Numbered from the stretch's first letter, positions 43,519 through 52,957 are shown. The stretch: DNA of 64,000 nt from Salirhabdus sp. Marseille-P4669 (GCF_900240405.1 NZ_OEQK01000006.1:186001-250000); one strand, 5' to 3'. Numbers and translations: made by a program. Notes: generated by a model from the letters alone, not told the origin.

Positions 43519-43566
43519 AAAACACCCCGATAGCTAGAAGGAAATCGTCTAACTTACGGGGTGAAC
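43519..43566 (-). terminator. Terminator after hpf
   Basis: CACCCCGTAAGTTAGACGA... pairs through CACCCCG/CGGGGTG with a TTTTT tail on the minus strand. Confidence 0.75.
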
Positions 43567-43598
43567 TTCACATCGATTAACTTGTTATTCTATATTTA

Positions 43599-44153
43599 TT
43601 AATTCGGTTCTATTAAGCCATATCGACCATCATTGCGTCGATATACTACGTTCGTATCACCTGTTTCTGCGTTTCGGAAAACGAAGAAACTATGTCCTAG
43701 CATATCCATTTGTAAAGCCGCTTCCTCTGAATCCATTGGTTTTAAATCAAATCGTTTTGTGCGAACAATGTCAAGAGAATCCTCTTCTACCTCTTCATTG
43801 TTGACGAAAAAGTCTCTTTCCATTTCTGCGAACACATATTTTGGAGATCCAGATTGTCGAACTTTTCTATTTACCTTTGTTTTATATTTACGAATTTGTC
43901 GCTCAAGCTTATCAATTACTAGATCGATTGCTGCATATAAATCTTGATGCTTTTCCTCTGCTCGTAATAGGAGGTCCTGCATAGGAATCGTTACTTCAAT
44001 GCGTTGTTGCCCATTGTAAACGCTTAAGTTCACATGTACCTCAGATGTTGGAGCTTCTTGAAAATACTTCTCCAATTTGCCTATTTTCTTCTCCACATAT
44101 TCCCCAATTGCATTTGTAACTGTTAGATTCTCGCCTCTTATGTTAAATTTCAT
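43599..44153 (-). CDS. hpf: Long-form ribosome hibernation promoting factor (YvyD)
   Basis: 184 aa. N-terminal S30AE domain (MKFNIRGENLTVTNAIGEYVEKKIGKLEKYF, about 1-100) that blocks the decoding centre, a basic linker, and the C-terminal domain (about 125-184: IVRTKRFDLKPMDSEEAALQMDMLGHSFFVFRN) that dimerises 70S ribosomes into 100S. The SD is AAAGGAGG. Predicted under sigma-H (see promoter). Confidence 0.96.
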   Translation of the reverse strand: MKFNIRGENLTVTNAIGEYVEKKIGKLEKYFQEAPTSEVHVNLSVYNGQQRIEVTIPMQDLLLRAEEKHQDLYAAIDLVIDKLERQIRKYKTKVNRKVRQSGSPKYVFAEMERDFFVNNEEVEEDSLDIVRTKRFDLKPMDSEEAALQMDMLGHSFFVFRNAETGDTNVVYRRNDGRYGLIEPN

Positions 44154-44186
44154 AAGACGTTCCTCCTTTCATCCTTTACACTTATT

Positions 44187-44212
44187 ATTCTACCATTAAC
44201 TAAAAAATTCCT
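44187..44212 (-). promoter_or_regulatory. Sigma-H promoter candidate of hpf
   Basis: On the minus strand AGGAATT, 14 nt, AGAAT match the Bacillus sigma-H pattern RWAGGANNT-N14-HGAAT apart from the W position. B. subtilis yvyD is known to be driven by sigma-H and sigma-B. No sigma-B pair (GTTTAA/GGGTAT) was found. Confidence 0.65.
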
Positions 44213-44744
44213 CTATAAACATACAATCTTCATTTTGAATGTTTTGTGTCGAAAATCATCACAGACAGTCAAATAGCCGACTATTTTAGCGGAATAAATT
44301 TTTATAATTCTAGTTACGTCGTTTCCAGTACTTTTCAACCGATACTTTCCAACTATGTATACTTGGATTGTTAACAAATTAGGTATTTTTATCCTATTTA
44401 TTCAGTTGTTAACCTTCTGTAATATTAATTACGATTGTATGGCTAACATAGTGCTGTTGTACAATCCATAGCTACCTTTACAAATAAAAATTGATTCCGA
44501 ACACTTTTTCATAAACCTATCCATACATCCTTCACAGCTTCTCAAGTTACAAACTCATTTCCGAAATTTCAACAGCTAAGAATTCCAAAATCTATTTATA
44601 AATTCAAGGGTCCATATTTTAATGACCGTTTACAGTATAGAATCAAAGAATCTGCCTAAAATGGCTAACAAGTAAAATGATTTTTCAGTTAATGATACTT
44701 CTATAGAGGGTCTAAACAGGGTAAGTAAGAAGGGGAGAAGAAGC
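44213..44744. other. Divergent gap hpf / DUF4176 operon
   Basis: About 530 nt of AT-rich DNA. No ORF with an SD, no 21-bp array and no convincing -35/-10 for the plus-strand operon was found; the SD of the DUF4176 gene is AAGGGGAG at about 44731. This is the left border of the accessory region. Confidence 0.5.
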
Positions 44745-45044
44745 ATGCTTTTTTCAAAGAAGTATTTACCGGTTGGTAGTATTGTAGGGCTACACAATGA
44801 TTCACGGCGGTTGCTAATTATCGGAAGGCAATTGTATTCAGAGACCCATCATGTGATTCGAGATTATGCTGCGGTTAACTACCCGAATGGTTTTACACAA
44901 TCGAAGGAACCTTTCATTTTGTTTAACCACCAGGATATTCATCGCTTATATCACTATGGATATGTAGATGAAAAGGAAATGCAGCTGGATCGGTTATTAG
45001 TAGAAGCAGAAAATAAGGATTCTAGCTTGGAGAAGAAAGAATGA
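44745..45044 (+). CDS. DUF4176 protein, T7SS-associated
   Basis: 99 aa. The text KKYLPVGSIVGLHNDSRRLLIIGRQL, then YAAVNYPNGF and FILFNHQDIHRLYHYGYVDEKE, matches the DUF4176 pattern (LPxGSVV..., IIGR, Y.YPEG, FNhedI..vy..Gy.dee). DUF4176 proteins are repeatedly found in type VII secretion and LXG-toxin loci; their biochemical role is unknown. First gene of a four-gene unit; its stop overlaps the next start by 4 nt (ATGA). Confidence 0.75.
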   Translation: MLFSKKYLPVGSIVGLHNDSRRLLIIGRQLYSETHHVIRDYAAVNYPNGFTQSKEPFILFNHQDIHRLYHYGYVDEKEMQLDRLLVEAENKDSSLEKKE

Positions 45045-45670
45045 ATACCATAACTTTTAATAAAGATTTGCCAGGAAAAACACGTTCGATGATTTCGGGG
45101 CTTGAAGAAAAATTTAGCACATTGCTACAGCAAATGACTTATTTTAAAGCGGAACTAGACCGACACCATGGCAAGGCTGCTGTACGTTTACAAGAAAAAA
45201 TGGTTAAGAATCTCGACTTTTTCAGTAAATTAAGTAGTAGATTGTTATATTTTGCAGATACGGTTTTGAATTTTGTAAATGCTGTAGCTGCTTTGGACAG
45301 TGCTGCCTGTGCTACGAACACGTTAACGAGTAGAGCGGAATATCAATATACTTTTTCAACCAATCGTTTCGAGGAAGAAGTAAAGCTCACACCACATGCA
45401 TTAAAGGATGAAACGGAACAATTTGAAGGGACTTTAATTGCGGTAGATGATTTGTTAACGGAATTTCACACCCTTCTCAATCAAGTAATATATGAAACTA
45501 CATTTCCATGGGATGATGTAGATGCAAGCTGGCATTCCGCCAAGACACAAATATCCTCCATTATCCAAATGGCTAAACACCGTATTGAAGACATGTCGAA
45601 AAGTGCTCATCTCCTTATTGATGAGCTTACTCGTGTTGATAATCTCTTATCCCATCAAATGATTAAATGA
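45041..45670 (+). CDS. Helical protein of the T7SS-like lipase operon
   Basis: 209 aa, no signal peptide, almost entirely predicted helix. The first half (SMISGLEEKFSTLLQQMTYFKAELDRHHGKAAVRLQEKMVKNLDFFSKL) has the spacing of a WXG/LXG-type helical hairpin, and the end (IIQMAKHRIEDMSKSAHLLIDELTRVDNLLSHQ) is another long helix. No family is recognised with confidence. By position, it may be a targeting partner (Lap-like) for the next protein. Overlaps the DUF4176 gene by 4 nt and lies 13 nt before the hydrolase gene. Confidence 0.6.
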   Translation: MNTITFNKDLPGKTRSMISGLEEKFSTLLQQMTYFKAELDRHHGKAAVRLQEKMVKNLDFFSKLSSRLLYFADTVLNFVNAVAALDSAACATNTLTSRAEYQYTFSTNRFEEEVKLTPHALKDETEQFEGTLIAVDDLLTEFHTLLNQVIYETTFPWDDVDASWHSAKTQISSIIQMAKHRIEDMSKSAHLLIDELTRVDNLLSHQMIK

Positions 45671-45683
45671 GGAGGGATGCCGA

Positions 45684-47117
45684 ATGTCCAGTCACCACCC
45701 TGAGGTAGCAGCAATAATAAACAGACATCGAAGCTCTGCAAATAGTATGTTAAAACGCTCGCAATCTCGTTATCTATACAATATTTTCGTTGCAAATTTA
45801 AGTGGCGTTTTTTCCGTTTCCGCAAATGTGGATGGGAATGTTCTTCATATAACAATCGATGATATCAAATCGGAAATAGATAGCTGGATTAATGAGTTAA
45901 ATACCTTTATAGAAGATGCGTGGAATCGATATGATTCGGAGAAAGATGAATCTGGGGCAGAGTTTGTCAGACTGTCCTCCATGGGTAACGACATTTTGTA
46001 TATAACAATGGATTACAATAACACTAAGGCAAAATTAGACGAGATGGAGCTTGAATTTCAGAATACCGTCCGTCTATATCATGTGCCTGTACGATCGGCA
46101 TTAACAGATATTCATATTTTATATAATAATGAAACGGGCTACAACGGGGACTTTTCTGGAATGAAAAACGTTTCAGTATACATTCATGGGATCGAATCCA
46201 CTTCCAACGAATTTTTAATTGGGGCAACAGAAGGCGGTCAAGAAGGGGACATTATCGTTCATATGAGAAGGGATGGTACCATTCTTTATTATGTTATCCA
46301 TAATGGTAAAGCCGTTCTGATTCGAGATGATTCCAAGCTAACTCAACTAAAAGAAGAAGCCATTAAAAATAATGGTCGATTACACCTATTATACGATACC
46401 GAACAAATGAATGAGCATCGCCAGGAAACAAGCGACGATCTGGCTCGTAAGTTAAATAACCTTGGTTTACTAAATGACGAAACAAAAATCGATATGTTTG
46501 CCCATAGCTATGGAGGTAGAAGATCCCTGCAATTTGCGATGGACTATCCAGATCATGTACGCAGCATTACTACTATTGGAACCCCATACGATACAAACAT
46601 GTTAGGATCTATGGCGGATAATGTTCGCTGGCTAGCTGAGTGGATTGGGCAAAATCCGAAAGAAGCAAGTGACTATTTAGACTTTAATCTAGATAACCAA
46701 AATGATGTGGACGGTCTGTATTATAGTAACGCCTATACAGATTTAAACAGTGAGCCAATGACAGAAGATCTTCACAATCTTAAAGCCGCGAATCCAGAAG
46801 TATATGAAAAGCTTTTGGAAATGGAAATCACTGCAGCAGCTGGTTACCGAATTGAATATACCTATACACATTCCCCAATTAATCCACAGCGAATCGAGTA
46901 TAAGACAAATAGTGATGATACCGTATCGGTTGAAAGTCAAAACGGAGAAATACTTGGGGACTTAATTGATTATCGACCTCAATATGAAATTGAGGATGGC
47001 ACTGGTGTTACGAACCCTAGCCATATATATGAAATAGAAGATGAGGACTTTAGGGCTCTCATAAGCGAAATCAATGTAAAAATGCTAGAAGAAGCAGAAG
47101 GGAGTATGGAGAAATGA
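45684..47117 (+). CDS. Alpha/beta-hydrolase (lipase-like), predicted T7SS effector
   Basis: 477 aa without a Sec signal. Residues 1-150 are helical (SEIDSWINELNTFIEDAWNRYDSEKDE; MDYNNTKAKLDEMELEFQNTV), like T7SS targeting regions. The hydrolase follows: oxyanion segment VYIHGIES at about 165, nucleophile elbow FAHSYGG with Ser275, and a likely catalytic His447 in TNPSHIYEIED. The mix of a helical N-terminus and a GxSxG-like lipase in an operon with DUF4176 and a lipoprotein fits an anti-membrane effector similar in concept to staphylococcal TslA; the substrate is inferred. SD GAGGAGGG. Confidence 0.68.
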   Translation: MSSHHPEVAAIINRHRSSANSMLKRSQSRYLYNIFVANLSGVFSVSANVDGNVLHITIDDIKSEIDSWINELNTFIEDAWNRYDSEKDESGAEFVRLSSMGNDILYITMDYNNTKAKLDEMELEFQNTVRLYHVPVRSALTDIHILYNNETGYNGDFSGMKNVSVYIHGIESTSNEFLIGATEGGQEGDIIVHMRRDGTILYYVIHNGKAVLIRDDSKLTQLKEEAIKNNGRLHLLYDTEQMNEHRQETSDDLARKLNNLGLLNDETKIDMFAHSYGGRRSLQFAMDYPDHVRSITTIGTPYDTNMLGSMADNVRWLAEWIGQNPKEASDYLDFNLDNQNDVDGLYYSNAYTDLNSEPMTEDLHNLKAANPEVYEKLLEMEITAAAGYRIEYTYTHSPINPQRIEYKTNSDDTVSVESQNGEILGDLIDYRPQYEIEDGTGVTNPSHIYEIEDEDFRALISEINVKMLEEAEGSMEK

Positions 47118-48250
47118 AAATAGGTTATAAGACGATTACCCTTTTCTTTATACTTCTTTCCTTATTGATTGGATGTGAAGATAAGAAGGATATGACCTAT
47201 ATTAAAGGATTGCCAGAAGAGAAAAGTCCTGCTTTGACCGGATTTATGAAGCATTTGATTACAGGAAATATCGATACGGAATTACGCAATAAGGATAGGG
47301 AGTACATTTATGCGTCAGGAAATTTGGTTACTGGCTCTACAGACATAACGTATTATCAACTAACAGACGACCAACTAGCTACGTTTCATGAGCAATTACT
47401 ACAATCGGAAAATCCGAGTCTCACAAGGAATAAGCTATTCCATTCTGAAGACAGTTCTACTATACGTAAGCCCTTTGAAGACATAGACAATTACTCTTTA
47501 CCAAATGTATCTGTTAGTGAAGATTATGTGATTAATATCAAACATCAAACAAACGAATTAACGATTGATTTAATCGAGGAAATGAAAGAGTACAATATTA
47601 CGAATGAAAGTGAATTTATTATCAATTTAATCGGGGCTAACGAAAAAACAATTGCATTAGAAATAGATGATCAATCGAATGATAACCCTCAAGAAAACTA
47701 TTATCTTTTTATAAATCAGGATTTAACCGAATACACCATCACACCATTAAACGAAGCGGGTTTAAAAAAGGCATTGAATAACGATGAATTCGATAACTAT
47801 TTTACGATTTTCAAAGGGACGGATAATTATAGAATCACCTTTAATAAAACTGCCATTTTTAATACGGAAACAAAAGAAATGACCCCTGTTGGTGAAAATG
47901 ATTTGATTAGTGAAGATGGAAAATATGTGTTTTTGAATGGATATACACACGGTTCAGAAGACCTTTCGGATGGAAAACATAGGATTCAAACAATCGAGAA
48001 CTATGCCAAAGGTAACGATATTTATGAACGAGAATTTACGATTGACTTTGGTACGATTTCAAAAGAATTAGACTTCGAATCCAAAAAGGTAAGCATAGGA
48101 TATGTCTATTATTTTAATAAAGATTTTATTGTCCTAACATTAAGCTATCACGGGAAAATTATTGGGGATGGAGGATTTACTAATGTACTTATCGACCTTC
48201 AGGATGAGGGGAATCTGAGGGCTTATTTAGTTGATCTTGGGTTGATGTAG
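47114..48250 (+). CDS. Lipoprotein, predicted immunity partner of the lipase
   Basis: 378 aa. Signal MKIGYKTITLFFILLSLLIGC with lipobox LIGC places it on the outer face of the membrane. The rest is acidic and predicted mixed alpha/beta; no domain is recognised. Its ATG overlaps the hydrolase stop (ATGA), so expression is coupled one to one. An effector that attacks lipids outside the membrane would need extracytoplasmic immunity, so a lipoprotein is the expected type (inference, as TilA for TslA). It may instead be an unrelated surface protein. Confidence 0.62.
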   Translation: MKIGYKTITLFFILLSLLIGCEDKKDMTYIKGLPEEKSPALTGFMKHLITGNIDTELRNKDREYIYASGNLVTGSTDITYYQLTDDQLATFHEQLLQSENPSLTRNKLFHSEDSSTIRKPFEDIDNYSLPNVSVSEDYVINIKHQTNELTIDLIEEMKEYNITNESEFIINLIGANEKTIALEIDDQSNDNPQENYYLFINQDLTEYTITPLNEAGLKKALNNDEFDNYFTIFKGTDNYRITFNKTAIFNTETKEMTPVGENDLISEDGKYVFLNGYTHGSEDLSDGKHRIQTIENYAKGNDIYEREFTIDFGTISKELDFESKKVSIGYVYYFNKDFIVLTLSYHGKIIGDGGFTNVLIDLQDEGNLRAYLVDLGLM

Positions 48251-48304
48251 GGAGTTGGTAGTTGAGCTTATTTCATTAAATTTTGGTTTTTCTCTTGAGA
48301 TTGC

Positions 48305-48890
48305 TTAGAATTTAGCAACTTGTTGCGGGGATTCGGCAACATCTTGCGGGAATTCGGCAGTTGGGGGGCGGAATTCGGCAACATCTTGCGGGAATTCAAC
48401 AGTTGGCGGGTGGAATTCAACAATATACAATGCGGATTCAACAGTTGCGGAGCGTATTCTACTGTTGTGGGGCGGGATTCGACAAGATACAATGCGGATT
48501 CAACAGTTTCGGAGCGGGATTCCGCATCATCCAATGCGGATTCAACTGTTGCGGAGCGGGATTCCGCATCATCTAATGCGAATTCAACTGTTGCGGATCG
48601 GGATTCGGCATCATACAATGCGGATTCAACAGTTGCGGAGCGGGATTTAGCAACATCTAATGCGGATTCAACTGTTGGCGGGTGGAATTCGGCAACATAC
48701 AATGCGGATTCAACTGTTGTGGGGCGGGATTCGGCATCATCCAATGCGAATTCAACTGTTGTGGGGCGGGATTCAACAACATACAATGCGGATTCAACAG
48801 TCTCAGCATTTAATTCAGCAAAATCTAATGAGAATTCAACAACACCCATTCACTATTCAACAGCACCTATGAATAATCATTCAACAAAAC
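48305..48890. repeat. 21-bp periodic intergenic array E (alternating A/B units)
   Basis: The best preserved array: about 26 units of exactly 21 bp. Two unit types alternate. A starts GATTCAACTGTTGCGGAG or GTTGTGGGGC, B starts GATTCGGCATCATACAATG and contains a CGCAT...ATGCG inverted repeat, so there is a 42-bp super-period. It is far richer in G than the flanking DNA. The 3' end decays toward ATTCAAC-only units. It lies between convergent genes, before the gntP terminator. Confidence 0.92.
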
Positions 48891-48901
48891 AATTATTATC
48901 A

Positions 48902-48934
48902 AAAAATCTCACTGGAATACCCAGTGAGATTTTT
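48902..48934. terminator. Bidirectional terminator after gntP
   Basis: AAAAATCTCACTGG/CCAGTGAGATTTTT with a 5-nt loop; serves the minus-strand operon and could also stop transcripts crossing array E. Confidence 0.9.
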
Positions 48935-48937
48935 CTA

Positions 48938-50221
48938 TTAATAGATACCGAATGATGCCAATAGGATTGCTGCTGCAGTTGCTATAATTGGGATTCCTAT
49001 CGCAACTACCGCGATGTCTCTGTAGCTGTTTTTATGTGTCATTCCTGTTATTGTTAGAACGGTTAATACCGCTCCGTTATGTGGGAGTGCATCCAAGCCT
49101 CCGGATGATAGGGAGGCGATTCGGTGGAAGGCATCTAGACTTACACCAGAATCCATGGCGACTTGGTAATACTTCTCGCCTAATGCTTCAAGTGCAATTC
49201 CCATACCACCAGAAGCTGATCCTGTTGCACCTGCTAATAGGTTAACAGCTACTGCCTCAGATATAAGTGGGTTGCCTGGAATTCCTAGTAAAATTTCGGT
49301 TAGCTTTTTAAATCCTGGTACTGCTTGAACGACTGTTCCAAATCCAACTGCAGCACTGGTATTAATAATAGCTGTTACAGATCCAACTGCACCTGCATTG
49401 ATTGCTTTTACAAATCCTTTGATTTTCGTAATGTTCAATAGCAAGATTAATAGGTTACCTGCAATCAACGAAACGATAATATCCCATTTTAACAGATTTA
49501 ATGTAACGAGTACGGTAACGAGTGGCAGTAAGGATAAGATCACATTTGGTGTATCCCTAGTTACTTTCACGACACTATTATCTTTCGGCTCTTCAAATCC
49601 TTCTCCAAGTGCTGTTAATTTCTTTTGTCTTCTAATTAAATAATAATAACCACCAGCACCCATAATTACCGCTGCAACGATCCCCATAATTGGCGCAGAG
49701 GTCGGGGATGTTTCAAAGTATTGAATGGGAATCAAATTTTGAATTTGTGGCGTGCCTGGAATCGCTGTCATTGTAAACGTAAAGGAACCTAACGCTACCG
49801 TTGCAGGCAATAGCCTTCTGCTTAGATTAGCTTCACGAAACATTGATAACGCTAACGGATAAACCGCAAACACGACAACGAATAGACTAATACCACCATA
49901 GGTCAATACCGCACATGATAACAGCACCCCTAAAATGGCACGTTCTTTTCCCATCAATTTAGATAATGAAACTGCAACAGACTTTGCCATCCCTGTATCT
50001 TCCATTAATTTACCGAAAATAGCACTAAGCATAAATACTGGGAACCATTGTTTAGCAAAGTTTACAAATCCACTCATATACGTATTGGAATAGGCGTCTA
50101 AAAGATCTAATCCCCCAGTTAGAGCAACGACACCAGCTGCTATCGGTGCAACCCAGATGATGGACCATCCCAAATACGCAAGTACCATTAATACAATAAG
50201 ACCAAGAATAATACCAAACAT
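48938..50221 (-). CDS. GntP-family permease, probable hydroxybutyrate/acetoacetate transporter
   Basis: 427 aa, about 12 hydrophobic spans. It carries GntP/CitMHS-type stretches (GGLDALPHNGAVLTVLTITGMTHK; AGATGSASGGMGIALEALG). Last gene of the ketone-body operon, 50 nt after the thiolase gene; B. subtilis has the equivalent permease gene yxjC beside scoAB. Substrate is inferred from the operon. Confidence 0.85.
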   Translation of the reverse strand: MFGIILGLIVLMVLAYLGWSIIWVAPIAAGVVALTGGLDLLDAYSNTYMSGFVNFAKQWFPVFMLSAIFGKLMEDTGMAKSVAVSLSKLMGKERAILGVLLSCAVLTYGGISLFVVVFAVYPLALSMFREANLSRRLLPATVALGSFTFTMTAIPGTPQIQNLIPIQYFETSPTSAPIMGIVAAVIMGAGGYYYLIRRQKKLTALGEGFEEPKDNSVVKVTRDTPNVILSLLPLVTVLVTLNLLKWDIIVSLIAGNLLILLLNITKIKGFVKAINAGAVGSVTAIINTSAAVGFGTVVQAVPGFKKLTEILLGIPGNPLISEAVAVNLLAGATGSASGGMGIALEALGEKYYQVAMDSGVSLDAFHRIASLSSGGLDALPHNGAVLTVLTITGMTHKNSYRDIAVVAIGIPIIATAAAILLASFGIY

Positions 50222-50270
50222 TCAAAACCCTCCCTATTAATTGTCTCTATTTATCTTTAAATGAACTTTT

Positions 50271-51449
50271 TTAAACAATTTCTACAACCATCGCAATTCC
50301 TTGTCCCCCACCGATACACAGGGAGGCTACTCCATATTTCTTATCGGTCCGCTTCAATTCCTTTATTAAGGTGTACAGGACCCTTGTTCCACTCGCGCCA
50401 ATGGGATGACCAATTGCAATTGCACCTCCATTGACATTAACCTTCTCTCGGTCCAACCCTAATTCTTTTTCGACAGCCAAATATTGTGAGGCAAAGGCTT
50501 CATTCACTTCAAATAAATCAATAGCATCTATAGACAAGCCAGCCTTTTCTAGTGCTCCTCTAATCGCCGGGACAGGCCCAATTCCCATCTGTGAAGGATC
50601 TACACCAGCAATGTGCCAGGAACGTATTTTTGCTAGTGGCTGGATGTTGTTTTTATTAACGAAACGGTCAGCCGCTACAACAACAGCACCTGCACCATCG
50701 TTAATGCCACTCGCATTGCCACCCGTTACTGTCCCATCCTTTTGAAAGGCAGCTTTTAATTTTGCTAGCTTTTCTAAACTAGTATCCGGACGAATATGCT
50801 CATCCTCATCGAACATAATGCTTCCTTTTCTCGACCTCACTTCAACAGGAACAATTTCATCACGAAGCTTCTCACTTTGTCTCGCTTCGGTAGCTCGCAT
50901 ATGACTTAGTAGTGCATAAGCATCTTGTTCCTCTCGGGAGATTTCGTATTTCGCCGCCAGATTTTCTGCCGTCACTCCCATACCACTGCCGATATATTCA
51001 TCAGTCAGCGCAGCCCAAAGCATGTCATCCATTTGCGGCTTTCCTAGTTTTGTTCCGAATCGGCTGCCTCTTAATGCGTATGGAGCCATACTCATATTCT
51101 CAACGCCACCTGCAATTCCGACCTCTCCATCCCCCGTCATAATAGATTGTGCTGCGGAAACAACAGATTGTAGTCCTGAACCACATAATCGATTAACAGT
51201 AAGGGCTGGACTTGTAATTGGTAGCCCGGTTTTTAGGGCAATATGCCGAGAGAGATAAGGGGCATTATTAGCAGAATGAATCACATTCCCCCATACGGAA
51301 AAATCGACCTGTTCCGCTTGAATTCCGCTTCTTTTTAACGCTTCTCTACTTACAGTAACTCCTAAGTCTGTTGGATTGGAATCCTTTAGCATTCCCCCAA
51401 AGGAGCCAAATGGTGTCCTGGCTCCTTCCACAATATAAACATGTTCCAT
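50271..51449 (-). CDS. Acetyl-CoA acetyltransferase (thiolase)
   Basis: 392 aa. Nucleophile cysteine in NRLCGSGLQSVVSA (about residue 88), NEAFASQYLAVE, GGAIAIGHPIGASGTRV with the catalytic His and the second cysteine in SLCIGGGQGIAM. Cleaves acetoacetyl-CoA to two acetyl-CoA, the last step of ketone-body use here. 17 nt after the dehydrogenase gene. Confidence 0.94.
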   Translation of the reverse strand: MEHVYIVEGARTPFGSFGGMLKDSNPTDLGVTVSREALKRSGIQAEQVDFSVWGNVIHSANNAPYLSRHIALKTGLPITSPALTVNRLCGSGLQSVVSAAQSIMTGDGEVGIAGGVENMSMAPYALRGSRFGTKLGKPQMDDMLWAALTDEYIGSGMGVTAENLAAKYEISREEQDAYALLSHMRATEARQSEKLRDEIVPVEVRSRKGSIMFDEDEHIRPDTSLEKLAKLKAAFQKDGTVTGGNASGINDGAGAVVVAADRFVNKNNIQPLAKIRSWHIAGVDPSQMGIGPVPAIRGALEKAGLSIDAIDLFEVNEAFASQYLAVEKELGLDREKVNVNGGAIAIGHPIGASGTRVLYTLIKELKRTDKKYGVASLCIGGGQGIAMVVEIV

Positions 51450-51466
51450 AGTTGTTTCCCCTCCTT

Positions 51467-52243
51467 TTATTGCGTGGTATATCCACCATCGATAACGACT
51501 GCCTGACCTGTTACGCCTTTCGCTTGTTCGCTCGCTAGGAATAAAGCATAGTCCGCAACCTCTTGCACATCTAACAAACGCTTTTGTGGAACGAGTGGAT
51601 ACAATACTTCCTCAAGTACCTTTTCAACTGGTACATTTCGTGTTTTCGCCAAATCATCAAATTGCCCACGAACTAACGGTGTATCAACATATCCTGGGCA
51701 AATTGCATTCACCGTTATACCATGCTCTGCCCCCTCTAGTGCGGCTACCTTAGTTAAGCCAATCACCCCATGCTTGGCACTGTTGTAGGCTGCTTTTCCG
51801 GCAAAGCCAATTAAGCCATTGATGGATGCCATATTTAAAATTCGACCAGAGCCTTGTTTTTTCATAATTGGAAAAGCATGCTTTGTAGCCATAAACGGAC
51901 CAACTAGCATCACTTTTACAATAAATTCGAATTTTTCCGTTGGGAACTCCTCTAAGTTGGCAACGTGCTGCAGTCCAGCGTTATTAAAAAGCACATCAAG
52001 TCTGCCGTACTGTTCAACTGTTGCATCAATGGCTTGTTGGATATCCTGTTCATTTGTTACGTCACACTTTAACCCAATACAGTCAAAGCCTTGCTCTTTT
52101 AATTCCTCTGCAACTTCCTTCACCTTTTCTTCATTTACATCTGAAAAAGCAACCTTTGCTCCATTTTTCGCAAATTCCACGCCAATTTGATAGCCAATTC
52201 CACTTGCAGCTCCTGTAATAAAAACCACTTTATCCTGAACCAT
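51467..52243 (-). CDS. 3-hydroxybutyrate dehydrogenase (SDR)
   Basis: 258 aa short-chain dehydrogenase. NAD site TGAASGIGYQIG, NNAG motif, catalytic Ser in NMASINGL and YNSAKHG (Tyr-Lys). The C-terminal GQAVVIDGGYTTQ is typical of BdhA. Oxidises 3-hydroxybutyrate to acetoacetate with NAD. 17 nt after scoB. B. subtilis equivalent: yxjF. Confidence 0.92.
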   Translation of the reverse strand: MVQDKVVFITGAASGIGYQIGVEFAKNGAKVAFSDVNEEKVKEVAEELKEQGFDCIGLKCDVTNEQDIQQAIDATVEQYGRLDVLFNNAGLQHVANLEEFPTEKFEFIVKVMLVGPFMATKHAFPIMKKQGSGRILNMASINGLIGFAGKAAYNSAKHGVIGLTKVAALEGAEHGITVNAICPGYVDTPLVRGQFDDLAKTRNVPVEKVLEEVLYPLVPQKRLLDVQEVADYALFLASEQAKGVTGQAVVIDGGYTTQ

Positions 52244-52260
52244 CTTATTTTCCCCCTTTT

Positions 52261-52938
52261 TTAATACGTCTGTGTTTTTAAATCCTCACTTACAGTCAGC
52301 TTAGCTTTCGTAGATTCCAAGACTTCCTCTACCCGAAAGCCATTTAGAACCTCCACTAACACAAGTCCATTCTTTTCTACATCAATCACAGCTCTTTCGG
52401 TAATGATTCGATTCACCACGCCTTTACCTGTAAGCGGTAGGGTGCAAGAAGGTAAGATTTTCGACTCGCCATTTTTATTGACATGCTCCATGATGATCAC
52501 GACCTTCTTTGCACCATGAACAATATCCATCGCACCTCCCATTCCTTTAATCATTTTCTTCGGAATCATCCAATTCGCTAGGTCTCCTTGCTCGGAAACC
52601 TCCATTGCACCTAATATAGCAAGGTCCAAATGGCCACCACGCACCATCCCAAAGGACTCAGCACTGTTAAAATAAGCTGCACCTAGGGATGCCGTTACCG
52701 TTTCCTTACCAGCATTGATTAGGTCTGGGTCGACTTCTTCATCAGTTGGATATGGTCCAATGCCAAGCAATCCATTTTCAGAATGGAGCACAACCTCCTT
52801 ATCCACCTGAATGAAATTAGCAACTAATGTCGGCATACCAATCCCAAGATTCACATAGTAACCGCTTTCAATTTCCTGCTCAGCTCGTTTCGCGATTTTT
52901 TCTCTAATTTCTGCTTTACTTAATTGGTTTACGGTCAT
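52261..52938 (-). CDS. scoB: 3-oxoacid CoA-transferase subunit B
   Basis: About 225 aa. Contains [16 protein letters not shown] and the active-site glutamate segment [14 protein letters not shown]. Moves CoA from succinyl-CoA to acetoacetate together with ScoA. The start is ATG 52938 ([10 protein letters not shown]) with SD GGAGGGAA; the upstream in-frame ATGs would overlap scoA. Confidence 0.93.
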   Translation of the reverse strand: MTVNQLSKAEIREKIAKRAEQEIESGYYVNLGIGMPTLVANFIQVDKEVVLHSENGLLGIGPYPTDEEVDPDLINAGKETVTASLGAAYFNSAESFGMVRGGHLDLAILGAMEVSEQGDLANWMIPKKMIKGMGGAMDIVHGAKKVVIIMEHVNKNGESKILPSCTLPLTGKGVVNRIITERAVIDVEKNGLVLVEVLNGFRVEEVLESTKAKLTVSEDLKTQTY

Positions 52939-52957
52939 TCTTTCCCTCCTCATCCCT

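Noticed and set aside
44213-44744. Attachment site or integrase remnant at the left island border
   Set aside because: No tRNA, direct repeat pair or recombinase-like frame could be found; only context suggests insertion.
48268-48849. Long open frames on both strands through array E (for example a 193-codon minus frame with a 14-residue repeat)
   Set aside because: They exist because 21 is a multiple of 3. No SD, strong repeat bias, and equally long frames in several registers.
48305-48890. CRISPR array
   Set aside because: Units are 21 bp in total with degenerate cores; there is no constant repeat with unique spacers of 30-40 bp and no cas gene nearby.
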